A DNA stretch of 64,000 nt from Pseudomonas sp. Au-Pse12 (GCF_021341665.1 NZ_JAJTTH010000012.1:62001-126000), one strand, 5' to 3'. Shown: positions 49,777-59,786, counted from the first letter of the stretch. Made by a program: numbers and translations. The notes: generated by a model from the sequence alone, not told the origin.

Positions 49777-52206
49777 TTACCATTGATAGGTGGCGCTGGC
49801 GACCACGCTACGTTGGTCGCCGAAATAGCAGTAGGAACCATCGCAGGTGGACAGGTAGTCCTTGTCGAACAGGTTGGTGGCGTTGAGTTTCAGCGACGCC
49901 CCTTTGAGGCTGTTGTCCAGGCGACCGAGGTCGTAGTGCACGGCAGCGTCGAACACCGTGTAGGCGTCGGCCTTGCCCAGCCAGGTGTTGGCCTGGTCGC
50001 CATAGGTATTGCCGGTGTAGCGGGCACCGGCACCGATGCCGAAACCGTCGAGTACGCCGGAGTGCCAGGTGTAGTCCGTCCACAGGGAGGCTTGCTGGTT
50101 GGGCATCAGCTGCAGGCGGTTGCCTTTGTGGATGCCTTTTTGTACCTCGGACTTGGCCAGGGTGTAGGCCGCGATGACCTTGAGGTTGTCGGTCACGTCA
50201 GACACGGCTTCCAGTTCCAGGCCCTTGACCTTCACTTCGCCGGTCTGGTTGGTGATCGATTCGCCACCGGCGCCGATGCTGGTTACCAGGACGTTTTTCT
50301 GGGTCAGGTCGTAGACCGCCGCACTCAGCAGAGTGTTCGAACCCGGCGGCTGATACTTGATGCCCAGCTCCCATTGCTGGCCTTGCGTCGGTTTGTACGA
50401 CTCGGTCGGCGACGCGCTGGCGTTGCTGGCCGGCTGGAACGATTCGGCGTAGGACAGGTACGGCACAACCCCCGAGTCGAACACATAGCTCAGCGCCGCA
50501 TTGCCACTGAAGTTCTGGCTGCGATCGGTGTTGGTCACGTCCTTCTTGTTGAGGTAGGTGGTGCCCTGGTGCACCCAGTCCTCACGGCCGCCCAGGGTCA
50601 GGCGCCATTGGTTCAGGGCCATCTGGTCCTGGACGTAGAGGCCGGTCTGGATGGTTTTCTGGTCGTAGTCGTAATAGGCGTCGACGCGCGCCGGGCGCAC
50701 GATCGGCTGGCCATGGACCGGATTGAAGATATTGGTTTTGCCCCCGTCGCCATAAATCGACAGGTACGAAGTGCTGGTGCGCTGGTGGTCCAGGCCGATG
50801 AGCACGGTGTGGTCGATGTCGCCGGTGGCGAAGTTGGCCTGGAAGTTGTTGTCGACCGCGAACTGGCCGATGTCTTCGTTGACGTTGGTCGAGGTACGGC
50901 TGATGTTGCCCGCCGCGTCAGCCGGGGCGTAGGCGTAGGAACCCACGGTCAACTGCTGGAAGGACAGCTCCGATTTGGTGTAGCGCAGGTTCTGGCGGAA
51001 CTGCCAGACATCGTTGAAACGGTGCTCGAAGGCGTAGCCCAGGGCGTAGTAGGTGCGGTCGTAGAACTCGTAGTCCGGGTCGCCCAGGTTCTTGTGATGG
51101 GAAACCTCGCCCAGTGGCGACTTGATCTTGGTGCCCTGGATCGGCATGAACTGGCTGGTGGCGCCGGTATCGTCGCGGGTGAACTGCGAGAGCAGGGTCA
51201 GGCGGGTGTCGGTGTCGATGTTCCAGGTCAGGCTGGGGGCGATGTTGTAGCGCTTGTTGTCGATGTGATCGACCTGGGTGCCGGCATCGCGCACCACGCC
51301 GCTGAGCCCGTAGAGAAACTGGCCCTCGTCGTCGATCTTGCCGGTGCTGGCGAAGTTGATCTGACGGTAGTTGTCGCTGCCGTACTGGATCTGCACGGCA
51401 TGGCTGGTTTGCGCGCTGGGGCGCCGGCTGACCATGTCCAGCAGGCCGCCCGGCGGGGTCTGGCCATACACCGAGGACGCCGGGCCGCGCAGCAGGGCCA
51501 GGCGGTCGAGGTTCCAGGTTTCCGCTTTCGGGTTGGCATACACGCCGCGGGGCAGGGGCAGGCCGTCGAGGAACTGGGTGGGCTCGAAGCCACGGACCCG
51601 CATCCAGTCATAGCGGGTGTCGCTGCCGTAGCTGGCAGACACGATACCGGGCATGTAACGCACGGCATCGTCGAGGTTCTGTACGTTGCGGTCTTCCATC
51701 TGCTGGCGGGTCGCGACGGAAATCGAGCGCGGCGCTTCAACCAGCGCGGTGTCGGTCTTGGTGCCGGCGGCGGTACGTGTGGCGAGGTAGCCGTCGACCG
51801 GGCCCCAGGCACTTTCGCCAGCCTGCTGGCCGGTGATGTTGGTTTCCGGCAAGGCGACCACGCCGTCGGTGCTTGCCACCAGGCTGTAGCTGCCGGCGCT
51901 GCTGTGCTCCAGCTGCAAACCGGTGCCTCGCAGGGCCTCACGCAGGGCGCCGGGGGCGTCGAACTGGCCCTTGACCGGGGCCGAGGTCTTGCCCGCCGCC
52001 AGGGACGGATTCAGGCTCAGGGCCAGGCCGGCCTGGCTGGCGATCTGGTTCAGGGTGCTGGCCAGCGGCGCGGCCGGCAGGTCGTAGGCGCGCACGCTGG
52101 AAGACTGTTCGGCCGCCATCAGTACCGGGCTGGCCAAAGGGGCGCTGAGGGCGATGGCAACGGCCAACAGACGGGGGCGCAACAGGGTGTCTAGCGGGCG
52201 GGACAT
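49777..52206 (-). CDS. TonB-dependent siderophore receptor with STN signalling domain
   Basis: Outer-membrane transducer of 809 residues. A signal peptide (cleavage near LMAAEQ) is followed by an STN secretin/TonB short domain (about 38-110) that signals to FecR, a plug domain (APRSISVATRQQMEDR, DAVRYMPGIV, RGPASSVYGQTPPGGLLDMVSRRP), and a beta barrel ending in ATYQW with the terminal aromatic residue. The size and plug resemble hydroxamate receptors (ferrichrome/ferrioxamine type), but the ligand is not proven. It is controlled by the adjacent FecI/FecR pair. Confidence 0.9.
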   Translation of the reverse strand: MSRPLDTLLRPRLLAVAIALSAPLASPVLMAAEQSSSVRAYDLPAAPLASTLNQIASQAGLALSLNPSLAAGKTSAPVKGQFDAPGALREALRGTGLQLEHSSAGSYSLVASTDGVVALPETNITGQQAGESAWGPVDGYLATRTAAGTKTDTALVEAPRSISVATRQQMEDRNVQNLDDAVRYMPGIVSASYGSDTRYDWMRVRGFEPTQFLDGLPLPRGVYANPKAETWNLDRLALLRGPASSVYGQTPPGGLLDMVSRRPSAQTSHAVQIQYGSDNYRQINFASTGKIDDEGQFLYGLSGVVRDAGTQVDHIDNKRYNIAPSLTWNIDTDTRLTLLSQFTRDDTGATSQFMPIQGTKIKSPLGEVSHHKNLGDPDYEFYDRTYYALGYAFEHRFNDVWQFRQNLRYTKSELSFQQLTVGSYAYAPADAAGNISRTSTNVNEDIGQFAVDNNFQANFATGDIDHTVLIGLDHQRTSTSYLSIYGDGGKTNIFNPVHGQPIVRPARVDAYYDYDQKTIQTGLYVQDQMALNQWRLTLGGREDWVHQGTTYLNKKDVTNTDRSQNFSGNAALSYVFDSGVVPYLSYAESFQPASNASASPTESYKPTQGQQWELGIKYQPPGSNTLLSAAVYDLTQKNVLVTSIGAGGESITNQTGEVKVKGLELEAVSDVTDNLKVIAAYTLAKSEVQKGIHKGNRLQLMPNQQASLWTDYTWHSGVLDGFGIGAGARYTGNTYGDQANTWLGKADAYTVFDAAVHYDLGRLDNSLKGASLKLNATNLFDKDYLSTCDGSYCYFGDQRSVVASATYQW

Positions 52207-52372
52207 ACGGCGGCTCCTGAATGGAAATGTTTCGCAATTGCCTATGAGCCGGACGAGACGGGAAAAGTGATAGGGCGAACTGAAAATAATTTAGATTCAG
52301 GTCAGTGGGGGCTCGCCGGCCAGCCAGCCCCTGTCGGGCTGGTGCAGGAGCCCGTTTGTTGCGGCACCGACC

Positions 52373-53350
52373 TCAACGCTTGGCGTCGGCCTTGGCCGCC
52401 ACGGTCACCCACCAGTCGGTGTGCCGCTCGATCGTTACCGGCAAGGTGGGCAGCAGGGCATTGAGCGCCAGGTCAGTGTCCTGCAGCGGAAAGCTGCCGG
52501 TAATGCGCAGGTCGGCCACTTCCGGGGCGACGCCCAGGTAGCCGCGACGGTAACGTCCCAGCTCCTTGATCAGGTCGCCCAGGCGCGCGTTGTCCACCAC
52601 CAGCATGCCCCGGGTCCAAGCGTCGGCCCCCGGGTTCAGGGGCGGCAGCGGTTCGAGGCCAGCGCGGCGCATCAGCACTTGCTGGCCTTGCTTGAGCACC
52701 TGCTCGTCCTGAGCGGCTTGCGGTCGCGCCGCCACCGCCGATTGCAGCACCCCGAGGCGGGTGCCCTGGTCTTCACGCTTGACCAGGAACCGCGTGCCCA
52801 GGGCACGCATCCGGCCGTCGCGGGTCTCGACGATGAAGGGGCGGCTGTCGTTGTGCCCGGTCTCGATGAGGACCTCGCCTTCCTGCAGCACGATCCGCCG
52901 CTGCTGTTCATCGAAGCGCACGTCCAGCGCACTGTGGGTGTTGAGGTTGATCCGCGTGCCGTCGCTCAGGTGCAGGGTGCGCTGCTCGCCGGTGGCGGTA
53001 CGCTGGTCGGCCAGCCAGTAATCCACTGGCAGGTAACGCTCCCCGGCAAACAGCGCCAGCCCGGCCACCAGCACCACGCTGGCGACCCCACGCCCCAGCT
53101 TGCGCACCCGTCGGCGCAGGCCTTCGCGCGATTGCAGCAAGGCCGTGCGGGCTGGGCCGCTGGCTACGCTGAAGCGCTGGTCGAGCATGCCCAGCTGGCG
53201 CCAGGCGCGGGCGTGTTCTTCGTGGGCGGCATGCCATTTGGCGAACTCTTCGCGCTCCACCGCGCTGGCGTCGCCATCCAGCGACAGTTGCCAGGCAATG
53301 GCCGCGTCCAGCACCCGGGCCGACACCGGCTTGGAACTCATGGGGGTCAT
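52373..53350 (-). CDS. FecR-family anti-sigma regulator
   Basis: Inner-membrane sigma regulator of 325 residues. The N-terminal cytoplasmic DUF4880 region has AIAWQLSLDGDASAVEREEFAKW (split by the characteristic AxxW). One transmembrane helix lies at about 94-113 (ASVVLVAGLALFAGERYL), then the periplasmic FecR domain (LSDGTRINLNTHSALDVRF) and a C-terminal STN-like domain. Its ATG overlaps the sigma factor's stop by 4 nt. It transmits the receptor's ligand signal to the sigma factor. Confidence 0.9.
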   Translation of the reverse strand: MTPMSSKPVSARVLDAAIAWQLSLDGDASAVEREEFAKWHAAHEEHARAWRQLGMLDQRFSVASGPARTALLQSREGLRRRVRKLGRGVASVVLVAGLALFAGERYLPVDYWLADQRTATGEQRTLHLSDGTRINLNTHSALDVRFDEQQRRIVLQEGEVLIETGHNDSRPFIVETRDGRMRALGTRFLVKREDQGTRLGVLQSAVAARPQAAQDEQVLKQGQQVLMRRAGLEPLPPLNPGADAWTRGMLVVDNARLGDLIKELGRYRRGYLGVAPEVADLRITGSFPLQDTDLALNALLPTLPVTIERHTDWWVTVAAKADAKR

Positions 53351-53865
53351 AGCGGCTCCCCGTACAGGGCGATGTAGCACTGGCGAATGCCCTGGGCCAG
53401 GTACTGGCGCACCCGCGGCACCGAGACCCCGAGGCGTTCGGCGATCTCGGCGTGGCTCAGGCCGTCGAGGCGGTTATAGAGGAAGGCCATGCGCGCCTTG
53501 CTCGAAAGCTTGCCCAGCAGGCGGTCGATGGCCTTGAGGTCTTCGAGGATCATCTGCTGTTCTTCCGGCGAGGGTTGCTCGCTTTCGGGGATCAGCATCA
53601 GTTCGTTGAGGTAGGCCTGTTCCAACGCGGCGCGGCGGAAATAGTCGAACAGCAGGCCCTTGGCGATGGCCAGCAGAAAGGCCCGGGGCTCCCGGGGCGC
53701 CTTGAGTTCAGCCCGCCCCAGCAGACGGACGAAGGTGTCCTGGCTCAGGTCCTCGGCCCGCTGGCTGCAGGCCACGTTGCGCCGCAGCCAGGCCAAGAGC
53801 CAGCTGCGATGGTCGCGATACAACGCACCAACTAGCTCATTGTGGGGGCTTGGGACTGACGGCAA
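53347..53865 (-). CDS. FecI-type ECF sigma factor
   Basis: Iron-starvation ECF sigma factor of 172 residues. Region 2 has LYRDHRSWLLAWLRRNVACSQRAEDLSQDTF (split) and region 4 has LDGLSHAEIAERLGVSVPRVRQYL. It drives the TonB receptor operon when released by FecR. A Fur-box-like sequence lies 27-45 bp upstream of its start, so the cascade is iron-repressed. Confidence 0.92.
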   Translation of the reverse strand: MPSVPSPHNELVGALYRDHRSWLLAWLRRNVACSQRAEDLSQDTFVRLLGRAELKAPREPRAFLLAIAKGLLFDYFRRAALEQAYLNELMLIPESEQPSPEEQQMILEDLKAIDRLLGKLSSKARMAFLYNRLDGLSHAEIAERLGVSVPRVRQYLAQGIRQCYIALYGEPL

Positions 53866-53891
53866 CGGGACTCACCAATCGAGAAGTTTAA

Positions 53892-53910
53892 AATAACGAG
53901 AATTATTCGC
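53892..53910. promoter_or_regulatory. Fur box upstream of the FecI-type sigma gene
   Basis: AATAACGAGAATTATTCGC matches the 19-bp Fur consensus GATAATGATAATCATTATC at 13 positions. It is 27-45 bp upstream of the sigma factor start on the minus strand, the expected place for iron-dependent repression. Confidence 0.7.
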
Positions 53911-54012
53911 GATTGTCGCAGAGGCGAAACAGTGGCGCAATTGACGCTGGTCGGCTGTCTTATGGCTGAAGATGACCGCTGCCGGAGATTTCTGCGTGGG
54001 CAAGAAGCTTGT

Positions 54013-54135
54013 TGTGGCGAGGGAGCTTGCTCCCGCTGGCGTGCGCAGCACGCCCAAGGCTCTGTGTCAGGTGGAACCGGGACTCAGGTTCTACGGCCGC
54101 TGCGCGGCCGAGCGGGAGCAAGCTCCCTCGCCACA
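54013..54135. repeat. REP-type element (GTGGCGAGGGAGC family)
   Basis: TGTGGCGAGGGAGCTTGCTC at 54013 is matched by GAGCAAGCTCCCTCGCCACA ending at 54135, same family as at 25081 and 36387. It occupies most of the 293-bp gap between the Fur-controlled sigma gene and the exonuclease gene. Confidence 0.85.
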
Positions 54136-54158
54136 GGTATCTGCGCCGCTGCGGTGGA

Positions 54159-54866
54159 TCAGAACGAAGGGGCCTGCTGGCGACGCTTCCACTGGCCGAG
54201 GCGCTGTTGCAGGTTCAACGGGCTGTGGATCTGCTGCTGGCGGGCACGGTTGAACAGGATCAGCGCCAGCTCCGCGGTGGCCAGGGCATCGGCCGCCGCA
54301 TTGTGCCGTTCCACCACTTGCAGGTTGAACCAGCGGACCCAGTCGTCCAGCCCGGCTTCGCGAAGCTGGGCCTGGGGGCAGAGCAGCGGCGCCATGTCCG
54401 CCACATCGAGGAAGCTGTGTTGCAGGCGATAGCCCAGGCTGTCCTTCAGCGCCCGGCCGAGCATGTGCTGGTCGAACGGGGCATGAAAGGCCAGCAGCGG
54501 GCTGTCGCCGACGAACTCCATGAAGTCCAGCAGGGCCTCCACCGGGTCGCAGCCGGCGGCGATGGCGCTGGGGCCCAGGCCATGGATCAGCACGCTGGGG
54601 CTGAGCTTGTGGCCTTCGCGTTGCAGGGTGCGTTCGAATTGCTGGCTGAAGTCGATGGCGCCGTCTTCGATCACCACCGCGCCGATCGACAGTACCTGGT
54701 CGCGGTTGAGATTGAGGCCGGTGGTTTCCAGGTCCACCACCACCCAGCGCTGTTCCCGCAGGCTGCCTTCACCCAGCCCGGTGAAGGCTGGCAGGCGGTC
54801 GCGGCGTTGTTGTTGCTCGGCGGTCAGTACGCTGACGGCGGGACGGAACCAGGCAAACAGACTCAT
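54159..54866 (-). CDS. DnaQ-like 3'-5' exonuclease (DEDDh)
   Basis: Exonuclease-fold protein of 235 residues, related to DNA polymerase III epsilon. Exo I is VVVDLETTGLN (Asp, Glu), Exo II is LAFHAPFDQHML (Asp), and Exo III is HNAAADALATAE (His and Asp). It is encoded directly after a DUF294 nucleotidyltransferase-like gene with 24 bp between; the same pair occurs in P. aeruginosa (PA3232-PA3233 type). A role in nucleic-acid turnover or small-molecule nucleotide cleavage is possible; it is not the replicative epsilon subunit. Confidence 0.88.
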   Translation of the reverse strand: MSLFAWFRPAVSVLTAEQQQRRDRLPAFTGLGEGSLREQRWVVVDLETTGLNLNRDQVLSIGAVVIEDGAIDFSQQFERTLQREGHKLSPSVLIHGLGPSAIAAGCDPVEALLDFMEFVGDSPLLAFHAPFDQHMLGRALKDSLGYRLQHSFLDVADMAPLLCPQAQLREAGLDDWVRWFNLQVVERHNAAADALATAELALILFNRARQQQIHSPLNLQQRLGQWKRRQQAPSF

Positions 54867-54890
54867 AGCTGATGGCTCATAACTGATAGC

Positions 54891-56825
54891 TCATAACTGA
54901 TACCGCAGGGCCAGACTGCTTTGCAGGCGCTGGGCCTGGCGCAGGGATTCACGCAGGATGCGCCGGTCCAGGTGGTTCAGGCTGTCCGGGTCGACCCGGT
55001 TGGAATAGGGCTGGTTCTCCCGGGTCTGGCGCTGGTGCTGCTGCATGCGGGTCTGCTGGATGAAGTGATAGGCCTCTTCATAGGCGGCGCCGTCCAGGGG
55101 CTCGATGACTTGCCTGGACACCAGCTGGCGCAGGCGCTCCAGGGTATTGATCGCGCCGATGCCATTGGCCAGGGCCAGCAGCCGGGCGCCGTCGACGAAG
55201 GGCGTGAGGCCCTGGACCTTGAGGTCGAGGGTGGCCTTCTCGCCGTTCTTCCTGGCCAGCACGAACTCGCGAAAACGCCCCACGGGCGGGCGTTGGCGCA
55301 GGGCGTTTTCCGCCATCATGCGTTGGAACAGGCGGTTGTCCGCGACCTGGTCGAGGATGGCGCGGCGCAGCTGTTCGGCGCCCTGTTCATCACCCCAGAC
55401 CACCCGCAGGTCGAAATAGATGCTTGAACCCAGGAGGTTTTCCGGGGTTGCCTCGCGGATGAAGGCCGCGAAGCGCCGGGCCCATTCGGCGCGGGACAGG
55501 CACAGCTCGGGGTTGCCGGCCATGATGTTGCCCTTGCACAGGGTGAAGCCGCACTGGGCCAGGCTCTGGTTGATCTGCTGGGCGATGGGCAGCAGCTTGC
55601 CGCGAATTTCTGCGGCCTGGGCGGCGTCACGGGCTTCGAACAGGATGCCGTTGTCCTGATCGGTGTGCAGGGTCTGTTCGCGCCGGCCTTCACTGCCGAA
55701 GCACAACCAGCTGAAAGGCACGCCGGGGTCGCCCTTGTCGGCCAGGGTCAGTTCGATGACCCGGCACACGGTGTGATCGTTGAGCAGGGTGATGATGTGG
55801 GTGATCTGGGTCGAGGAAGCGCCGTGAGCCAGCATGCGCTCCACCAACTGGCCGATCTCGCCCCGCAGTGCCACCAGGTGTTCGACCCGGGGTGCGTTGC
55901 GAATGGTCCGCGCCAGGTGCACCAGGTCGACCCGTTGCAGGGAAAACAGGTCGCGTTCGGACACCACGCCGCACAGGCGCTGCTCTTTCACCAGGCAGAC
56001 GTGGGCGATGTGCCGTTCGGTCATGGCGATGGCGGCGTCGAAGGCGCTGTGGTCCGGGCTGAGGAAGAACGGCGCCTGGGTCATGTGCCGTTCGATGGGC
56101 TGGTTGAGGTCCTGGGTGCCGTCGGCCACCACCTGGCGCAGGTCGCGCAGGGTGAAGATCCCCAGGGGCGTCCGCTGTTCGTCCACGACCACGATGCTGC
56201 CCACTTGTTGCTCGTGCATCAGCGCCACCGCTTCGCGCAGCGGGGTCTGCGGCGCGCAGGCCACTGGATGACGCATGGCCAGTTCGCCCAGGCGGGTATT
56301 GAGTGAGTACTGGGTGCCGAGGGTTTCCACGGCCTTCTGCTTGACCTGCTGGTTGACCTGGTCCAGCAGGCTGCTGACCCCGCGCAGGGCGAAATCGCGA
56401 AACTCTGCGGACAGGGCGAACAGCTTGATGAAGGCGCCCTTGTTCAGTTGCAGGCAGAAGGTGTCTTCGGCAGCGCGGTGCTCGGTGCGGGTCGCGCGCT
56501 CGCCGAGCAGGGCGGCCAGCGGGAAGCATTCGCCGGAAGTGATTTCGAAGGTGGTCTCGGTGCTGCCTTTGGCGGCGTGGGTTCGCTCGCCCACCACGCG
56601 GCCCTGCTTGACGATATAGAAGTGCTCAACCGGGCCGTCGGCCGGCTTGATGATGCTGTCGCCGGGGCCGTAGAAGCGCAGGTGGCATTGTTCCACCAGG
56701 TACGCCAGATGGAGCTGCTCCATCTGGTTGAACGGAGGGAACCGCTGCAGGAACTGCACGGTGCCCTGGATGTTCTGCATCACCGCGGTCTTCCCGGCCT
56801 GGGTGAAGGCGTCCGCTTTACTCAT
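54891..56825 (-). CDS. cNMP-binding/CBS/DUF294 nucleotidyltransferase-like signalling protein
   Basis: Cytosolic multidomain protein of 644 residues. Domain order: cyclic-nucleotide-binding domain (about 25-140), a pair of CBS domains (about 180-300, GSIVVVDEQRTPLGIFTLRDL and HVCLVKEQRLCGVVSERDL), a DUF294 nucleotidyltransferase domain with FGSEGRREQTLHTDQDNG, and a C-terminal substrate-binding-like domain. It is upstream of a DnaQ-like gene on the same strand. The family is associated with nucleotide-sensing signalling, but its substrate is not defined. Confidence 0.88.
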   Translation of the reverse strand: MSKADAFTQAGKTAVMQNIQGTVQFLQRFPPFNQMEQLHLAYLVEQCHLRFYGPGDSIIKPADGPVEHFYIVKQGRVVGERTHAAKGSTETTFEITSGECFPLAALLGERATRTEHRAAEDTFCLQLNKGAFIKLFALSAEFRDFALRGVSSLLDQVNQQVKQKAVETLGTQYSLNTRLGELAMRHPVACAPQTPLREAVALMHEQQVGSIVVVDEQRTPLGIFTLRDLRQVVADGTQDLNQPIERHMTQAPFFLSPDHSAFDAAIAMTERHIAHVCLVKEQRLCGVVSERDLFSLQRVDLVHLARTIRNAPRVEHLVALRGEIGQLVERMLAHGASSTQITHIITLLNDHTVCRVIELTLADKGDPGVPFSWLCFGSEGRREQTLHTDQDNGILFEARDAAQAAEIRGKLLPIAQQINQSLAQCGFTLCKGNIMAGNPELCLSRAEWARRFAAFIREATPENLLGSSIYFDLRVVWGDEQGAEQLRRAILDQVADNRLFQRMMAENALRQRPPVGRFREFVLARKNGEKATLDLKVQGLTPFVDGARLLALANGIGAINTLERLRQLVSRQVIEPLDGAAYEEAYHFIQQTRMQQHQRQTRENQPYSNRVDPDSLNHLDRRILRESLRQAQRLQSSLALRYQL

Positions 56826-57082
56826 AACGATTACCGCAGTCTTTTTGGATTTCTTGTGGTCGGATTACGGCATGGTCGGCTGCAACGCCTGGGGTGCCCA
56901 TTGGACGTAAGTCTAGGTAGCGGCCGGGGGCCGGACATTTGGCTTTGAAGCGCTTGCAATCAATGCAAAAAAGCTCTGATCAAGACTCTTGGAAATTTTT
57001 CCGACGAAGTGCACATTGGAGACCTGCTTAGCGATGTCTGACCACTGTGCTAGGGGATTGATCTGTTCATGTAGAGAAATGT

Positions 57083-57529
57083 ATGCCCGACCACGATATT
57101 TTGAGTGACGCCGAGCGCGAGGCCCTGAGTGCGCTCATGCTGGAGCCGGATCTGCCGCTCCAGCGGGTGCTGATTGCCGATGACGACAAGGATGCCCGGG
57201 AACTGCTGGCGGAAATTCTTGGCCTGGATGGTATCCGTTGCATCACGGCGGCCAGCGGCAAGGCCGCGCTTGAACTGCTTGAATCGAACAAATCCATTGG
57301 CTTGCTGATCACCGATCTGCGCATGGCCCCCTGCAGTGGTCTGGAACTGATTCGCCAGGTGCGCGAGTCGGAGCGGGCGGCGCTGCCGATCATCATCATT
57401 TCCGGCGACGCCGATGTGCGCGACGCGATCGCCGCCATGCACCTGAGCGTGGTGGACTTCCTGCTCAAGCCGATCGACACCAGCAAGCTGCTGGCCCTGG
57501 TCAAGCACGAACTGGGCGTGGTGCTCTAG
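57083..57529 (+). CDS. Single-domain response regulator
   Basis: Receiver-only protein of 148 residues. A 26-residue N-terminal extension precedes the REC domain: acidic pair in LIADDDKDA, phosphoacceptor Asp in LLITDLRMAP, Thr/Ser in IIISGDADV and Lys in FLLKPIDT. There is no output domain, so it acts through protein-protein contact with an unknown partner. No kinase gene is adjacent. A bidirectional terminator follows. Confidence 0.88.
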   Translation: MPDHDILSDAEREALSALMLEPDLPLQRVLIADDDKDARELLAEILGLDGIRCITAASGKAALELLESNKSIGLLITDLRMAPCSGLELIRQVRESERAALPIIIISGDADVRDAIAAMHLSVVDFLLKPIDTSKLLALVKHELGVVL

Positions 57530-57550
57530 GCGTTTTCTTGCGTCACAGGC

Positions 57551-57586
57551 AAAAAAAAGCCCCGGCCTGGTGACCGGGGCTTTTTT
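57551..57586. terminator. Bidirectional intrinsic terminator
   Basis: A-tract, GCCCCGG, 8-nt loop, CCGGGGC and T-tract: a stem of 7 bp extended by A/T pairs on both sides. It lies between the convergent response regulator and glcB, serving both. Confidence 0.9.
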
Positions 57587-57608
57587 CATTGCGCCAGGCT
57601 ACGCGCGC

Positions 57609-59786
57609 TTACAGACCGTTCTTGGCCTTGAACTCGCGACGCCGACGGTGCAGGACCGGCTCGGTGTAGCCGTTGGGCTGCTGGGTGCCTTCGATCACCA
57701 GTTCCAGGGCGGCCTGGAAGGCGATGTTGCTGTCGAAGTCCGGTGCCAGCGGGCGGTACAGCGGGTCACTGGCGTTCTGCCGGTCAACCACCGGGGCCAT
57801 GCGCTTGAGGCTTTCCAGCACCTGCTCCTGGGTCACCACGCCGTGGCGCAGCCAGTTGGCGATGTGCTGGCTGGAGATACGCAGGGTGGCGCGGTCTTCC
57901 ATCAGGCCGACGTCGTTGATGTCCGGCACTTTCGAACAACCCACGCCCTGGTCGATCCAGCGCACCACGTAACCGAGAATGCCCTGGGCGTTGTTGTCCA
58001 GTTCGTTCTTGATCTGCTCGGCCGACCAGTTGGGGTTGCTGGCCAGAGGGATGGCCAGGATGTCGTCCACCGAGGCGCGAGGGCGCTTGGCCAGTTCGGC
58101 CTGACGGGCGAACACGTCGACCTTGTGGTAGTGCAGCACGTGCAGCGCAGCCGCGGTCGGCGACGGTACCCAGGCGGTGTTGGCACCGGCCAGCGGGTGG
58201 GCGATCTTCTGTTCGAGCATGGCGGCCATCAGGTCCGGCATGGCCCACATGCCCTTGCCGATCTGCGCGCGGCCTTGCAGGCCGGTGGACAGGCCGATGT
58301 CGACGTTCCAGTTCTCGTAGGCGCCGATCCATTTCTCGGCCTTCATGTCGGCCTTGCGCACCATGGCGCCGGCTTCCATGGAGGTGTGGATCTCGTCGCC
58401 GGTACGGTCGAGGAAACCGGTGTTGATGAACACCACGCGCTCGCTGGCCGCCTTGATGCAGGCCTTGAGGTTGACCGTGGTGCGGCGCTCCTCGTCCATG
58501 ATCCCGACTTTCAGGGTGTTGCGCGGCAGGTTCAGCACCTCTTCGATGCGGCCGAACAGTTCGTTGGTGAACGCGGCTTCTTCAGGGCCATGCATCTTCG
58601 GCTTGACGATGTACACCGAGCCGGTGCGGCTGTTCTTGCGCGAGGTGTTGCCGTTGAGGTTGTGGATCGCCGCAAGGCTGGTGACCAGGCCGTCGAGGAT
58701 GCCTTCCGGCACTTCGTTGCCGTGCTTGTCGAGGATCGCGTCGATGGTCATCAGGTGGCCGACGTTGCGCACGAACAGCAGCGAGCGACCATGCAGTTTC
58801 ACCGGCTCGCCGTTGACGCCGGTGTACTCGCGGTCGGCGTTCATGGTGCGGGTGAAGGACTTGCCGCCCTTGGCGACTTCTTCCGCCAGGTCGCCCTTCA
58901 TCAGGCCGAGCCAGTTGCGGTAGATCACCACTTTGTCATCGGCATCGACGGCGGCCACCGAGTCTTCGCAGTCCATGATGGTGGTCAGGGCCGCTTCCAT
59001 CAGCAGGTCCTTGACCCCGGCGGCGTCGGTCTGGCCGACCGGGCTTGCGGCGTCGATCTGAATCTCGAAGTGCAGGCCGTTGTGCTTGAGCAGGATCGCG
59101 GTAGGGGCCGCGGCATCGCCCTGGTAGCCGATCAGTTGCGTGTCGTCGCGCAGGCCGCTGTTGCTGCCACCCTTGAGGCCCACCACCAGCTTGCCGCCGG
59201 CGATCTTGTAGCTCACGGAGTCGACATGCGAACCGGCGGTCAGCGGGGCTGATTCATCGAGGAAGGCACGGGCGAAGGCGATGACCTTGTCGCCGCGGAC
59301 CTTGTTGTAGCCTTTGCCCTTTTCTGCTCCATCGGCTTCGCTGATGGCGTCGGTGCCGTACAGCGCGTCGTACAGCGAGCCCCAGCGGGCGTTGGAGGCG
59401 TTGAGGGCGAAGCGCGCATTCATCACCGGCACCACCAGCTGCGGGCCGGCCATGTGGGCGATTTCTTCATCGACGTTTTGCGTCGTGGCCTGGAAATCCG
59501 CCGCTTCTGGCAGCAGGTAACCAATGTCTTGCAGGAAGGCATTATAAGCCACGGCATCATGTGCCTGGCCGGCGCGCGACTGGTGCCAGGCATCGATGCG
59601 CGCCTGGAAATCGTCGCGTTTGGCGAGTAGGGCCTGGTTCTTCGGTGCCAGGTCGTGAATGACCTTGTCGGCACCGGCCCAGAACGCGTCGGCGGTGAGG
59701 CCGGTACCGGGAATGGCTTCGTTGTTCACGAAGTCGAACAGGACTCTGGCGACCTGCAGGCCACCGACTTGAACGTGTTCAGTCAT
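57609..59786 (-). CDS. glcB: Malate synthase G
   Basis: Enzyme of 725 residues that condenses glyoxylate and acetyl-CoA to malate. Length and motifs are typical of the monomeric G form: MTIMDCEDSVAAVDADDK, RNVGHLMTIDAI, MHGPEEAAFTNELF and GIMDEERRTTVNLK. The ATG at 59786 is chosen; an ATG 12 nt upstream adds four residues. It is monocistronic. Glyoxylate arising from glycine, glycolate or purine breakdown would be its substrate. Confidence 0.95.
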   Translation of the reverse strand: MTEHVQVGGLQVARVLFDFVNNEAIPGTGLTADAFWAGADKVIHDLAPKNQALLAKRDDFQARIDAWHQSRAGQAHDAVAYNAFLQDIGYLLPEAADFQATTQNVDEEIAHMAGPQLVVPVMNARFALNASNARWGSLYDALYGTDAISEADGAEKGKGYNKVRGDKVIAFARAFLDESAPLTAGSHVDSVSYKIAGGKLVVGLKGGSNSGLRDDTQLIGYQGDAAAPTAILLKHNGLHFEIQIDAASPVGQTDAAGVKDLLMEAALTTIMDCEDSVAAVDADDKVVIYRNWLGLMKGDLAEEVAKGGKSFTRTMNADREYTGVNGEPVKLHGRSLLFVRNVGHLMTIDAILDKHGNEVPEGILDGLVTSLAAIHNLNGNTSRKNSRTGSVYIVKPKMHGPEEAAFTNELFGRIEEVLNLPRNTLKVGIMDEERRTTVNLKACIKAASERVVFINTGFLDRTGDEIHTSMEAGAMVRKADMKAEKWIGAYENWNVDIGLSTGLQGRAQIGKGMWAMPDLMAAMLEQKIAHPLAGANTAWVPSPTAAALHVLHYHKVDVFARQAELAKRPRASVDDILAIPLASNPNWSAEQIKNELDNNAQGILGYVVRWIDQGVGCSKVPDINDVGLMEDRATLRISSQHIANWLRHGVVTQEQVLESLKRMAPVVDRQNASDPLYRPLAPDFDSNIAFQAALELVIEGTQQPNGYTEPVLHRRRREFKAKNGL

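Noticed and set aside
47917..52194. Plus-strand frame of 1425 codons
   Set aside because: It runs opposite the TonB receptor and PepSY genes, both firmly identified on the minus strand.
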